Assembly: GCF_019061205.1 (NCBI RefSeq)
Contig: NZ_JAHQYH010000010.1
Span: 1 to 48,153 of the forward strand
Source: Apilactobacillus waqarii
GTDB taxonomy: Bacteria; Bacillota; Bacilli; Lactobacillales; Lactobacillaceae
DNA length: 48,153 nucleotides
Direction: 5' to 3'
Part shown: positions 29,270 to 39,551 of the stretch, in pieces
How positions within the stretch are numbered: the stretch's first letter is position 1
Layout of the letters: the number at the start of each line of letters is the position of its first letter
Translations under genes and position numbers: made by a program
The notes under the pieces: model-generated
What the model was told of the DNA's origin: nothing
The model's input: the letters and a program-made list of their open reading frames with translations, nothing else
Database searches by the model: none

Positions 29270-30388
29270 ATGGTAGTAGGAACTCATAGAAATGCACAAA
29301 TACTAATTAGTAAGAGTGCTTTATATCATAATATTAGTAACGAAAAGAAACGTTTGAAAAATAACGAATACTTATTCATGGTAGTAAAGGCCAATGGATA
29401 CGGCCACGGGGCAGTCGCTGTTGCGCACGAAGCGAAAAAGGCAGGCGCCGACGGTTTTTGCGTGGCCATTTTAGATGAAGCATTACAACTAAGGGATGCT
29501 GGTTTTGACGAACCAATCCTAGTTCTAGGTATCACCGACGTAGAACATGCGTCATTAATGGCAGAAAGAAACATTTCAGCAACCGTCTCATCCGTTGATT
29601 GGTTGAAATCAGCCGATGAACAACTAGTTCAAAAGAATCTACCAAAGCTAAATATTCATATCGGGTTAGATACTGGAATGGGGAGAATTGGTTTTCAAGA
29701 CAAAGATTCACTTAAAGAAACGGTGGATTTCTTGAATCAATCGAATAACTTGAACTTTGAAGGAATCTTTACACACTTCTCAACCGCTGATACACATAAC
29801 GTAAAGTATTTTAATTTGCAAGTTGAACGATTTAATGATTTAATTTCAGTTATAGATACATTACCAAAATATGTACATGTGTCTAATTCAGCTACTAGCT
29901 TGTGGCATAGTGAATTTAACTGCAACATGATCAGATTTGGTGTTGCTGGTTATGGTTTGAATCCATCTGGTGGGGAGCTAGATTTACCATACGAATTAAA
30001 ACCAGCGCTTAGTTTAACAACAGAAGTTGTCTACTGTAAGAAAATTGATGCAGGTCGTTCAGTTGGATATGGCGCGACATACACATCCAAGGAACCTGAA
30101 TGGATTGCCACAGTTCCAGTGGGTTATGCCGATGGAATTGTTCGAGCATTACAAGGCTTCTCACTATTGGTGAACGGCAAGTTCTGTCCAATTGTTGGTC
30201 GTGTTTGCATGGATCAATTAATGATTAAACTTGACGAACCAGTGAAGCCAGGCACAAAAGTTACAATTGTGGGTCAAGACGGTAAAGAAAAGATTACTTT
30301 ACAAGACATTGCGTCATATTGTGATACAATTCATTATGAAGTGGCTTGCTTACTCACTGATAGACTACCACGCATTGTGGTAGAATAA
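29270..30388 (+). CDS. alr: Alanine racemase
   Basis: This 372-residue PLP enzyme interconverts L- and D-alanine, supplying the D-Ala used by MurF's dipeptide substrate. The PLP lysine sits in VVKANGYGHGAVAV near residue 40, and the second catalytic residue, a tyrosine, in GYGATYTSKEPEW near residue 266. The ATG at 29270 follows GGAGG; in-frame codons reaching back to 29195 lie in the cshA terminator. In many lactobacilli acpS sits between cshA and alr, but here it is missing from that slot. A small gene and mazF follow. Confidence 0.96.
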   Translation: MVVGTHRNAQILISKSALYHNISNEKKRLKNNEYLFMVVKANGYGHGAVAVAHEAKKAGADGFCVAILDEALQLRDAGFDEPILVLGITDVEHASLMAERNISATVSSVDWLKSADEQLVQKNLPKLNIHIGLDTGMGRIGFQDKDSLKETVDFLNQSNNLNFEGIFTHFSTADTHNVKYFNLQVERFNDLISVIDTLPKYVHVSNSATSLWHSEFNCNMIRFGVAGYGLNPSGGELDLPYELKPALSLTTEVVYCKKIDAGRSVGYGATYTSKEPEWIATVPVGYADGIVRALQGFSLLVNGKFCPIVGRVCMDQLMIKLDEPVKPGTKVTIVGQDGKEKITLQDIASYCDTIHYEVACLLTDRLPRIVVE

Positions 30389-30410
30389 CCTGTTTTAAGA
30401 GGATTAATCA

Positions 30411-30677
30411 ATGCAATCTAAGAATCGATATGTTTATTCACTTCTAAGCACAGCTACATCAAGTAACGAAGCAAAAATATCACATCCTAGAATGAATGTT
30501 TCAATTGATACACATACTAGGATTGTGGTTAATCCATGTTTTAACGATTATTTGATAGTCCAGAATTTAATTGCTGGGTACACTGAGATGACCGATATTA
30601 ATCGTGCTATTTCAAAGGAATTCACTTTTTGTGAATCCTCAAGTGTGCACCACATTACGTTTTCAGAATTCAGATGA
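30411..30677 (+). CDS. Hypothetical protein in the antitoxin position before mazF
   Basis: This 88-residue reading frame has an ATG with AGAGGATT upstream, 22 bases after alr, and ends 26 bases before mazF. In many Firmicutes this place is taken by the MazE-type (ribbon-helix-helix) antitoxin. I do not recognise the family. A possible strand RMNVSIDTHTRIVV is followed by helix-like NDYLIVQNLIAGY and INRAISKEF, but no clear ribbon-helix-helix motif can be claimed. It has no signal peptide or membrane segment. Position suggests an antitoxin or regulator; the sequence alone does not show it. Confidence 0.7.
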   Translation: MQSKNRYVYSLLSTATSSNEAKISHPRMNVSIDTHTRIVVNPCFNDYLIVQNLIAGYTEMTDINRAISKEFTFCESSSVHHITFSEFR

Positions 30678-30703
30678 ATTCATTATAGATAGGGGATGTT
30701 AGA

Positions 30704-31057
30704 ATGGCTAACGTTGAAATTAAACGTGGCGACGTTTTTTATGCTGACCTATCACCAGTTGTTGGTTCCGAACAGGGTGGAATGAGACCGGTATTAATCA
30801 TCCAAAACAATATCGGAAATCACTACAGTCCTACCGTGATTGTTGCCGCAATTACTGCTAGAATTTCAAAGCCAAAGATGCCTACTCACGTAGCTATTAG
30901 TGCTGATAAGACCCGAATCGAAAAAGATTCAGTTATCCTATTAGAACAAATTAGAACAATTGATAAACAACGATTACATGATCGAGTAGATCACTTAAGT
31001 GATAAGTTTATGAAACGAGTGGACGAGTCATTGAAATTAAGTATTGGTGTACAGTAA
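30704..31057 (+). CDS. mazF: MazF family endoribonuclease toxin
   Basis: This 117-residue protein carries the classic MazF/NdoA/PemK pattern: [20 protein letters not shown] at the N terminus, [21 protein letters not shown] and the late [13 protein letters not shown]. MazF toxins cut mRNA at short specific sequences. It is very close to the chromosomal NdoA type of Bacillus, found next to alr there as well. It is probably co-transcribed with alr and the 88-residue gene and is followed by a terminator. Confidence 0.95.
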   Translation: MANVEIKRGDVFYADLSPVVGSEQGGMRPVLIIQNNIGNHYSPTVIVAAITARISKPKMPTHVAISADKTRIEKDSVILLEQIRTIDKQRLHDRVDHLSDKFMKRVDESLKLSIGVQ

Positions 31058-31067
31058 AACATACATA

Positions 31068-31102
31068 AAAAAAGGATGCGAATTTAATTCGCATCCTTTT
31101 TT
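31068..31102. terminator. Bidirectional terminator
   Basis: A 16-bp perfect stem around GGATGCGAAT with A and T runs on the two sides lies between mazF and the convergent CBS-domain gene. Confidence 0.93.
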
Positions 31103-31114
31103 GTTTCGATAATG

Positions 31115-31756
31115 TTATTTCTCATCCGCTAAATCTTCAATCTCTGCAATCTTAAAACCTTTACGTTCTAATGCAGCAGTGATTCGTTTTAACAATTTCT
31201 TATCTACCTCTTCGGGAAGGGTGAACATAACTCTATGTACCAATTCACCTTCTTGACCGTCTAAACTGATAACACTAGCAATTGCAGTGTACTTAGTGAT
31301 GATTCTAGACATTGATTCTAGATCACCACGGTTACCAGGAGCTAGAACTGTAAGAACATAGCTGCCAACGTTTACGTTCCATGATTGTGAAAGCATGTCC
31401 AATAAACGGGTGTGGGTCAAGATACCGTAGAAACGATTATTATCATCCAATACAGCGATATAAGGTAAATCCTTAATCGAAAAGAAAATGTGGAAGAAGG
31501 CTGAATTAACATTGATGAACTTAGTGGCATTCTTTAATAATGTGGTAACAGGTTGAGACATATCACCACCGTTAGCTTTGTGACGGTAGATATGCATCTT
31601 ATAGATGTTACCTCTAAAGATTGTTCCAGTTTCGTCTAAGATAGGAATACATCTGTAACCAGATTCTTCCAACGTTTCAAGAGCTTGTTCTAATGAAACG
31701 TTTTCTGAAACGGTAACTAAACTGCCTTTAGGTTTAACCAATGACTTCAATAGCAT
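31115..31756 (-). CDS. CBS-pair protein with C-terminal ACT-like domain
   Basis: This 213-residue soluble protein has two CBS motifs (about residues 8-65, with SGYRCIPILDETG, and about 75-130, with DLPYIAVLDDNNRFYGILTH). They are followed by a region, residues 140-210, with the strand-helix rhythm of an ACT domain (SYVLTVLAPGNRGDLESMSR). CBS pairs bind adenine nucleotides; some Firmicutes relatives bind cyclic di-AMP, which is a possibility here but is not shown by the sequence. It is a single minus-strand gene with AGGAGG upstream. Confidence 0.85.
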   Translation of the reverse strand: MLLKSLVKPKGSLVTVSENVSLEQALETLEESGYRCIPILDETGTIFRGNIYKMHIYRHKANGGDMSQPVTTLLKNATKFINVNSAFFHIFFSIKDLPYIAVLDDNNRFYGILTHTRLLDMLSQSWNVNVGSYVLTVLAPGNRGDLESMSRIITKYTAIASVISLDGQEGELVHRVMFTLPEEVDKKLLKRITAALERKGFKIAEIEDLADEK

Positions 31757-31851
31757 AACATAACCTCCTTTTTAATTATTAGAATTTTTCTCATAATCTA
31801 ATTTTAACATAAATTGATGACTTTGTGGCGATAAATCAACAATTGCCCAAA

Positions 31852-31885
31852 ATAAAAAGCCGGGGAGCAAAGTGCGCCTCGACTT
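31852..31885 (-). terminator. Terminator after ldh (minus strand)
   Basis: Read on the minus strand, AAGTCGAGGCG pairs with CTCCCCGGCTT (two mismatches, one G-T) around a 7-nt loop, followed by TTTTTATTTT. Confidence 0.8.
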
Positions 31886-31907
31886 AATATCTAATCAAGT
31901 TGATCGA

Positions 31908-32908
<1,001 letters not shown>

Positions 32909-33001
32909 TTAATTTGGAAATTAGTAATTACAAAGCGCTAAAAAAACGAATAGTTTTCTATATTTCTATAAGCGACGGGATAAATATCGGATTGCATACT
33001 A

Positions 33002-33010
33002 TGATATAAT
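33002..33010 (+). promoter_or_regulatory. Extended -10 promoter of the pth-mfd operon
   Basis: TGA plus TATAAT (33005-33010) lies 38 bases before the pth start; no good -35 is present. Confidence 0.65.
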
Positions 33011-33048
33011 TTACATATTAATTGAGCGAAAAAAGGAGCGGATTTTTT

Positions 33049-33606
33049 ATGAAGATGATTGTGGGATTAGGAAACGTGGGACCACAATATAAGGAAACCA
33101 GACACAACACTGGCTTTATGGTAGTAGACGATTTTGCAGATAAGCATGGAGTGGATCTATCAACACAAAAGATGGAAGCAAAGATTGGATCAACTAACAT
33201 TAATGGTGAAAAGGTTATGTTAGTCGAACCACTAACATTTATGAACGAATCAGGTCGTTCAGTTGGACCTTTAATGAAGTTCTTTAAGTTAGATTTAAGC
33301 GATTTAATAGTAATATATGATGATATGGATTTACCAATCGGCAAAATCAGATTGAGAAACCATGGATCAGCCGGTGGTCACAATGGAATTAAGAGTTTAA
33401 TTGCTCATTTAGGCACCGACAAGTTTAACCGTATCAAGGTGGGAACAGACCACCCAACCAAGGAAAGCGTCGTTAACTATGTATTAGGTCACTTTAAAGA
33501 CGACCAAAAACCAGGATTAAACCAAGCAATTGACAACAGTGTTTCAGCGTTAGAAGAATTTATCGATGGGGAAGAATTCAACAAGCTAGAAAACAAGTAC
33601 AACTAA
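33049..33606 (+). CDS. pth: Peptidyl-tRNA hydrolase
   Basis: This 185-residue enzyme frees tRNA from peptidyl-tRNA dropped by stalled ribosomes. The N-terminal IVGLGNVGPQY, the catalytic histidine in ETRHNTGF near residue 20, LTFMNESG near residue 63 and GSAGGHNGIKS near residue 105 are all present. The ATG at 33049 is chosen because AAAGGAG lies 13 to 18 bases before it; in-frame codons from 33022 overlap that site. It is followed 21 bases later by mfd, the conserved pth-mfd pair. Confidence 0.97.
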   Translation: MKMIVGLGNVGPQYKETRHNTGFMVVDDFADKHGVDLSTQKMEAKIGSTNINGEKVMLVEPLTFMNESGRSVGPLMKFFKLDLSDLIVIYDDMDLPIGKIRLRNHGSAGGHNGIKSLIAHLGTDKFNRIKVGTDHPTKESVVNYVLGHFKDDQKPGLNQAIDNSVSALEEFIDGEEFNKLENKYN

Positions 33607-33627
33607 TATTTAGAGGGGATAACTATT

Positions 33628-36600
33628 TTGGAATTAAGTCAATTTTTCACACAACTGCCACAATACGATGAGATTGTTAATGATTTAGCACCCAAACATC
33701 GTCAGTTAGTGACTGGTTTATCAGGTTCTGCGAAGACAATGATGATTGCTGCTTTGTTTAAGTCAACAAATAAAAACTTCTTGATTGTGACTGATACTTT
33801 ATCCAGATGTGATGATATTGTTGAAGATTTACAAAATGTTGTCTCCGAAGATGATGTATTAGAATTTCCAGTTGAAGAAGTTTTAGCCGCAGAAGTTGCC
33901 ACCAGTTCACCAGAATACAAGGCCACTCGTGTACAGGCTTTATCAAAGCTATTAAGCGATGAACCTAAGATTATCGTAACGTCTGTTTCCGGTACTAAAC
34001 GTATTTTGCCGGAACCAGGCGATTTTTCTGATGCTAATCTAACCATCTCAATCGATGATGAGGTTAATCTAGATGAATTAAGAAACAAACTATTTCAAAT
34101 GGGCTACACACCTGAAAAGATGGTGGCAGCACCAGGAGAGTTCTCACTTCGTGGATCAATTATTGATATCTATCCATTGAATTCAGAATATCCAGTTCGA
34201 ATCGATTTATTCGATACCGACGTCGATTCATTGAGATATTTTGATGTATCAAATCAAAGAAGTTTGGAAAATATTGAAACCATCTCAGTACTACCAGCGA
34301 CTGATATGGTATTAAACGAAGCACAAAGACAACAAGCGGTTGCTAATTTAACGCAACTACGTGATAAACGTTTAGCCAAGCTAGATAACGATGAATTAAA
34401 GCAACGTCTAAGTGATGCCGTTCAAACTATGATTGATGATGCCAACGAAGGTGTCATTGATCCGGATTGGATAATGTATGCTAAGGCGATGTATGAAAAC
34501 GAAACGACCATCTTTGACTACTTAGATGATGATGGTGTCGTCTTATTCGATGACTACAGCCGTATCTTAGAAAACAGTCAACAACTAGTCGAAGAAGAAC
34601 AATCATGGGCTAATGATAAGTTTGACCATGGTGAAATTGCATCAACTGATTTGTTTAGCGTGGACTTTAGAGAACACTTCCACAAAATTAATCAGGCAGA
34701 AATTTTAATGTCATTGTTCCAAAAGGGGATTGGGAACCTTAAGCTAACCAAATTAAATGACATTAAGGTTCGTCCAATGCAAAAGTTCTTTGGTCAAATG
34801 CCACTATTGAAGACTGAAATTGATAGATGGCACAAACAAGATGACACCGTTGTGATCTTGGTGAAGGACAATGCCAGAATGCAAAAGGTATCGCAAACAT
34901 TGACTGATTTTGAAATCGAATCGGTTCAAACCACCAGTGACAACATCTTGGAACATCAGGTTCAAGTTGTCAGTGAACGTTTGAAGAATGGGTTCGAACT
35001 ACCAATCAAACAATTGGCGGTAATTACCGAATCAGAAATGTTTACGACCGTTCACAAAAAACGACCACGTCGTCAAACATTCTCTAACGCGGAACGAATC
35101 AAGAGCTATGCTGATTTGAAACCGGGCGACTATGTTGTTCATGCTAACCACGGGATTGGGAAGTATGAAGGCATGCAGACCATGGAAGTCGATGGTAAGC
35201 ACCAAGACTACATGACCATTGCTTACCAAAAGAACGCTAAGTTGTTCATTCCGGTGACTCAATTAAACTTAATTCAAAAGTATGTTTCATCTGAAGACAA
35301 ACACCCACGTGTTAACAAGTTGGGTGGAAGTGAATGGCAAAAGACCAAGTCAAAGGTCCAAGGAAAGATTGAAGATATCGCTGATGACCTAATTGACTTA
35401 TACGCTAAACGTTCCAACCAGGTAGGCTATGCCTTCCCAGAAGATGACGAATACCAAGAAGAGTTTGAAGGGGCCTTCCCATATCAACCAACACCTGACC
35501 AGGTGAAGAGTTCAGAAGAAATTAAAAAGGATATGGAACAACCACATCCAATGGACCGTTTGCTAGTTGGGGATGTTGGTTATGGTAAGACCGAAGTAGC
35601 ATTACACGCCGCCTTTAAGGCAGTCGAAGCAGGTAAACAGGTTGCTTTTTTGGTACCAACGACCGTGTTGGCGCAACAACACTATGAAACAATGGTGAGC
35701 CGTTTTGAAGGTTTTCCAGTGTCAGTAGCTGTGCTATCGCGTTTCAGAACCAAGAAGCAGGTAGAAGAAACCAAAAAAGGTTTACTGGATGGCTCAATCG
35801 ACATCGTTGTCGGGACCCATCGTTTGCTATCAGATGACATCAAGTTTGCCGACTTAGGATTATTGATGGTCGATGAAGAACAACGATTTGGTGTTAAGCA
35901 CAAGGAAAAGATTAAGCAATTAAAATCTAACGTTGATGTTTTGACACTAACTGCAACACCAATTCCTCGAACTTTGAATATGTCAATGATGGGAGTTCGT
36001 GACCTTTCAGTTATTGAAACCCCACCAGCAAACCGTTACCCAATTCAAACATACGTAATGGAAGAAAATGCCGGGGCAATTCGTGAGGGGATTACCCGTG
36101 AAATGCATCGTGGAGGTCAAGTTTTCTTCATGCACAACCGTGTTTCAGATATTGAAGACACCGTCATGAAGTTACAAACATTGGTTCCAGATGCTAGAAT
36201 TGCTTACATTCACGGTCAAATGACCGAAAATCAATTGGAAACCATCCTCTATGATTTTGTTAACGGTGAATACGATGTGTTAGTAACAACAACAATCATC
36301 GAAACCGGGGTGGACATTCCAAATGCCAATACGTTGTTTGTCGAAGATTCTGATCACATGGGACTATCCCAGTTGTACCAAATTCGTGGACGAATTGGTC
36401 GTTCCAACCGTGTCGCTTATGCGTACTTTATGTATAAACCAAACAAGGTGTTGACCGAAGTTTCCGAAAACCGTTTGGAAGCCATCAGGGACTTTACCGA
36501 ACTAGGTTCTGGTTTCAAGATTGCCATGCGTGACTTGTCACTTCGTGGTGCCGGAAACCTATTAGGAAAACAACAGTCAGGATTTGTCGATTCGGTTGGT

Positions 36601-37155
36601 TATGATATGTATACTCAAATGTTAGCTGATGCCGTTGCAACTAAGCGTGGTCGTCGTGCCGAACAACGAGTCGATACAACCGTCGAAATGGATGTTGAAG
36701 CTTACTTGCCTAGTGAATATATTCAAGATGAAAAACAAAAGATTGAATTATACAAGCGAATTAGACAAATGCAAAACGACGATCAATATCGCGAACTACA
36801 GTCTGATTTAATTGATCGTTTCGGTGATTATCCAACCGCGGTTGAAAACCTTTTAACAATCAGTCGCATTAAGATGTACGCCGACTCATCGTTAATTGAA
36901 AAGATTAGACAAACACCAAAACAAATCACAGTCACTTTATCAACGATTGGAACTCAATTCTATGACAGTAAGCAAGTGCTAAAGGCAATTGCACAAACTG
37001 AATTCAGATCAATGGTTGGTACTGCGAACGACAAGATGCAAATTACCTTAATCATTCAGCCTAATATGGATGAACAAAAGTGGTTAGGTGAATTAAGTAA
37101 GTTTGTCGAAGCATTAGATAAAGAACACACAGGAAACTTAACAAATGAAAAATGA
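33628..37155 (+). CDS. mfd: Transcription-repair coupling factor Mfd
   Basis: This 1175-residue ATP-driven DNA translocase pushes stalled RNA polymerase off damaged DNA and recruits UvrA. In order: a UvrB-like N-terminal module (about residues 1-350); an RNA polymerase-interacting domain near residues 490-560 (LKPGDYVVHANHGIGKYEG); Walker A VGDVGYGKTEVA near residue 648; DEEQ in MVDEEQRFGVKH near residue 747; translocase motifs RIGRSNRVAYAYF; and the C-terminal domain from about residue 1020. It starts with TTG at 33628 after AGAGGGG. Its end overlaps the flippase gene by 11 bases. Confidence 0.97.
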   Translation: MELSQFFTQLPQYDEIVNDLAPKHRQLVTGLSGSAKTMMIAALFKSTNKNFLIVTDTLSRCDDIVEDLQNVVSEDDVLEFPVEEVLAAEVATSSPEYKATRVQALSKLLSDEPKIIVTSVSGTKRILPEPGDFSDANLTISIDDEVNLDELRNKLFQMGYTPEKMVAAPGEFSLRGSIIDIYPLNSEYPVRIDLFDTDVDSLRYFDVSNQRSLENIETISVLPATDMVLNEAQRQQAVANLTQLRDKRLAKLDNDELKQRLSDAVQTMIDDANEGVIDPDWIMYAKAMYENETTIFDYLDDDGVVLFDDYSRILENSQQLVEEEQSWANDKFDHGEIASTDLFSVDFREHFHKINQAEILMSLFQKGIGNLKLTKLNDIKVRPMQKFFGQMPLLKTEIDRWHKQDDTVVILVKDNARMQKVSQTLTDFEIESVQTTSDNILEHQVQVVSERLKNGFELPIKQLAVITESEMFTTVHKKRPRRQTFSNAERIKSYADLKPGDYVVHANHGIGKYEGMQTMEVDGKHQDYMTIAYQKNAKLFIPVTQLNLIQKYVSSEDKHPRVNKLGGSEWQKTKSKVQGKIEDIADDLIDLYAKRSNQVGYAFPEDDEYQEEFEGAFPYQPTPDQVKSSEEIKKDMEQPHPMDRLLVGDVGYGKTEVALHAAFKAVEAGKQVAFLVPTTVLAQQHYETMVSRFEGFPVSVAVLSRFRTKKQVEETKKGLLDGSIDIVVGTHRLLSDDIKFADLGLLMVDEEQRFGVKHKEKIKQLKSNVDVLTLTATPIPRTLNMSMMGVRDLSVIETPPANRYPIQTYVMEENAGAIREGITREMHRGGQVFFMHNRVSDIEDTVMKLQTLVPDARIAYIHGQMTENQLETILYDFVNGEYDVLVTTTIIETGVDIPNANTLFVEDSDHMGLSQLYQIRGRIGRSNRVAYAYFMYKPNKVLTEVSENRLEAIRDFTELGSGFKIAMRDLSLRGAGNLLGKQQSGFVDSVGYDMYTQMLADAVATKRGRRAEQRVDTTVEMDVEAYLPSEYIQDEKQKIELYKRIRQMQNDDQYRELQSDLIDRFGDYPTAVENLLTISRIKMYADSSLIEKIRQTPKQITVTLSTIGTQFYDSKQVLKAIAQTEFRSMVGTANDKMQITLIIQPNMDEQKWLGELSKFVEALDKEHTGNLTNEK

Positions 37156-38722
37156 CAATAAACTATCAGTGATAATGAAGGGTGCGATGATTCTATCAAT
37201 CGCCTCTTTAATTAGTAAGGTATTAAGTGCCGTTTACCGTGTGCCATTTCAAAACTTGGTCGGAAACATTGGATTCTACGTTTTCCAACAGGTTTATCCT
37301 ATCTATGGAATTGGGATGGTATTAGCTCTAAGTGGGATGCCAATTATTATTTCACGTGTTATCGCTGAGCAGGAAACAACATTGCAAAAAAAAGCCCTTT
37401 TAAGACAGCTATTTATCATGCTTTCAATCTTTGGTGGTTTGATATTTATCATCTGCCAGATTAAGGCAACATCGATTGCTGCTTTAATGGGTGATATCAG
37501 ATTAGACAGTTTGATTCGCGCAGTTAGCTGGATGTTTTTAATGATGCCAATACTGGCCTGCTTAAGAGGTTACTTCCAGGCAACTTTGATTATGAAACCA
37601 ACCGCCTATTCACAAGTCGTTGAACAGGTGATTCGAGTGGGGTTAATCATTGCAGCTGCATACGTTTGCGTTAGACACCATGTGGATCCATATACAATTG
37701 GGACCTATGCGATGGTGGCAACGCCAGTAGCTGAGATTTTCTCGGTGGCCATTCTAATTCGCTACTATGCGGTTGATATTAAACGACTACCGAGTCAAAA
37801 GGTAATGTCGTATCAATCATTATTCAAGCGATTATTGTTTGAAGGTGGCACAATCTGCATGCTTTCATCTTTAATGGTGCTAATGCAATTAGTCGATTCG
37901 TTTACAGTCAGAAAGGGATTACTATTAAACGGATTGAACTTGATTGATTCGCAGGCGGTCAAGGGAATCTACGATCGTGGCCAGCCGCTGGTTCAATTAG
38001 GTTTGGTAATTGCGACATCGTTTGCTTCAGCAATCTTGCCATCATTGAGTTTGTCCTATTCTAAGAAGCAAATGAAGTCGTTTCATAACTTAGCATCCGA
38101 AATGCTTAGGGTCAGCATGTTTATGACAGTTGGTGTGGCAGTAGGGATGATAAGTTTGATGCCACTAATTAACCGTTTACTATTTAACAGTGGTCAACAA
38201 AACACCACAATTAGTATCTTTATGATTAGTGTCGTTCTAACGACGATGATTACGATTTATAGTAGTATTTTGCAAAGTGCAAATCACTTTAAAATTACCA
38301 TTATCGCGATTATATTAGGGTTAGCAGCTAAGATATTGATTACTAAAGAAATGGTTGCTCATATGGGAATCGCTGGTGCAAGTATCTCCACCGTGATTAG
38401 TTTGCTATTAATGCTAATCGTGGAAGTGAAATTCGCACCAACTGACATCGTTAAAATTGAAAATAAGTGGAGCTTCTTATGGAAGTTAACTGCGATTGCT
38501 TTTGTGATGTTGGTCATCGAAATGATTTTGATGAACCTATTTGGATCGATTCACTTGGTTCACAGTCAAAGATTAAGTGCCATCATCTCACTATGTTTCT
38601 TAGTTCCGATTGGTGCAGCCGTCTTCGGTGTCTTAGCAATTAAATGGAAACTATTAACATATCAAGAATGGCAATCAGTTCCAGTAGTAAATAAGTTTAT
38701 AGATAGGTGGATGTCAAAATGA
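37145..38722 (+). CDS. Polysaccharide/lipid II type flippase, MOP superfamily (YabM/SpoVB/MurJ-like)
   Basis: This 525-residue integral membrane protein has about 14 hydrophobic segments spread along its length. The N-terminal GAMILSIASLISKVLSAVYR and VPFQNLVGNIGFYVFQQVYP are typical of the SpoVB/YabM branch. Relatives move lipid-linked sugars such as lipid II or wall precursors across the membrane. Which substrate this one carries is not decided by sequence. Its place between mfd and rqcP matches yabM of Bacillus. The start overlaps mfd, and its stop overlaps the rqcP start (ATGA). Confidence 0.9.
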   Translation: MKNDNKLSVIMKGAMILSIASLISKVLSAVYRVPFQNLVGNIGFYVFQQVYPIYGIGMVLALSGMPIIISRVIAEQETTLQKKALLRQLFIMLSIFGGLIFIICQIKATSIAALMGDIRLDSLIRAVSWMFLMMPILACLRGYFQATLIMKPTAYSQVVEQVIRVGLIIAAAYVCVRHHVDPYTIGTYAMVATPVAEIFSVAILIRYYAVDIKRLPSQKVMSYQSLFKRLLFEGGTICMLSSLMVLMQLVDSFTVRKGLLLNGLNLIDSQAVKGIYDRGQPLVQLGLVIATSFASAILPSLSLSYSKKQMKSFHNLASEMLRVSMFMTVGVAVGMISLMPLINRLLFNSGQQNTTISIFMISVVLTTMITIYSSILQSANHFKITIIAIILGLAAKILITKEMVAHMGIAGASISTVISLLLMLIVEVKFAPTDIVKIENKWSFLWKLTAIAFVMLVIEMILMNLFGSIHLVHSQRLSAIISLCFLVPIGAAVFGVLAIKWKLLTYQEWQSVPVVNKFIDRWMSK

Positions 38723-38991
38723 GATTAGACAAGTTTTTAAAGATTTCAAGAATTATCAAAAGAAGAACAGTAGCAAAGGATATTGCTGATCAAGGTCGTA
38801 TTACCATTAATGACCGTGTGGCAAAATCCTCATCAGACGTTAAGTCAAACGATAAGTTAGTGATTAAGTTTGGTAACAAGACACTAACTGTTCAAGTTAA
38901 CCAATTGTTCGAAACCACTAAAAAGGCTGATGCAGATAGAATGTACACCGTTTTGGATGAACAATACGAAAGAGATTTCAACGCCGAATAA
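38719..38991 (+). CDS. rqcP: RqcP, S4-domain ribosome quality control protein
   Basis: This 90-residue protein is almost entirely an S4 RNA-binding domain: MRLDKFLKISRIIKRRTVAK at the N terminus and GRITINDRVAKSS, as in Hsp15/YabO. In Firmicutes RqcP binds the obstructed 50S subunit and helps RqcH add alanine tails to stalled chains. The ATG at 38719 overlaps the flippase stop (ATGA) and follows AGGTGG; the in-frame GTG at 38707 lies within that site. divIC follows. Confidence 0.94.
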   Translation: MRLDKFLKISRIIKRRTVAKDIADQGRITINDRVAKSSSDVKSNDKLVIKFGNKTLTVQVNQLFETTKKADADRMYTVLDEQYERDFNAE

Positions 38992-39043
38992 TTAAAATTT
39001 AGTTACAAAATTAATTATCTATTTATTTTTTTTAAGAATCATC

Positions 39044-39049
39044 TATACT
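39044..39049 (+). promoter_or_regulatory. Possible -10 of divIC
   Basis: TATACT lies 30 bases before the divIC start in AT-rich DNA; no clear -35 or TGn extension. Confidence 0.35.
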
Positions 39050-39078
39050 ATTAAGTAGCAAATTGAGGAGGGAGTACC

Positions 39079-39456
39079 ATGGATGTTGATAAGGTTCATC
39101 AATTGAATAATCAATACACGAAGATCAAGCGTTCTCGACATCAAGAAATTTTACGCAGTCGAAAAAAACGTGGAATTATCCTGGTAAGCTTTTTCCTCGT
39201 CGTTATCTTAATGTTGGTTGCGCAAATCTTTATAACTAAATCTAAGATTAGCAACGTTTCTGAACAACAAGTTCAAACCAAGAAGGAACTTAAGAAGAGT
39301 AAAATTGATAATCAAAAGCTAAAACAAAATATTAAGCAGTTACATGATAAGGACTACATCCAAAAAGTAATTCGTGAAAAATATTATTACACCAAGCCAG
39401 GAGAGACTGTTTACAGTCTTCCAGGGGATGTTTCAAAGGATGTAACTCAAAATTAA
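39079..39456 (+). CDS. divIC: Septum formation initiator DivIC (FtsB family)
   Basis: This 125-residue bitopic protein has a basic cytoplasmic N terminus (about 30 residues), one transmembrane helix at about residues 31-53, then a coiled coil (residues 55-95, rich in Lys, Gln and Glu with heptad-like spacing), and the family end piece DKDYIQKVIREKYYYTKPGE. DivIC forms a complex with FtsL and DivIB at the division site and helps activate septal wall synthesis. Its position after rqcP matches Bacillus. A terminator begins at its stop codon. Confidence 0.94.
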   Translation: MDVDKVHQLNNQYTKIKRSRHQEILRSRKKRGIILVSFFLVVILMLVAQIFITKSKISNVSEQQVQTKKELKKSKIDNQKLKQNIKQLHDKDYIQKVIREKYYYTKPGETVYSLPGDVSKDVTQN

Positions 39457-39484
39457 AATGGTATGAAAAAATACCATTTTTTTT
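39455..39484 (+). terminator. Terminator after divIC
   Basis: A 10-bp perfect stem AAAATGGTAT/ATACCATTTT with a 6-nt loop is followed by Ts; it starts at the divIC stop. Confidence 0.9.
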
Positions 39485-39505
39485 ATACAATTATCATTTA
39501 AATGG

Positions 39506-39514
39506 TGCTATACT
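39506..39514 (+). promoter_or_regulatory. Extended -10 promoter of yabR
   Basis: TGC plus TATACT (39509-39514) lies 37 bases before the yabR start; the -35 is poor. Confidence 0.55.
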
Positions 39515-39551
39515 AAAGTTACTAATCATTATTAGGAGGACAAATTTTTTT

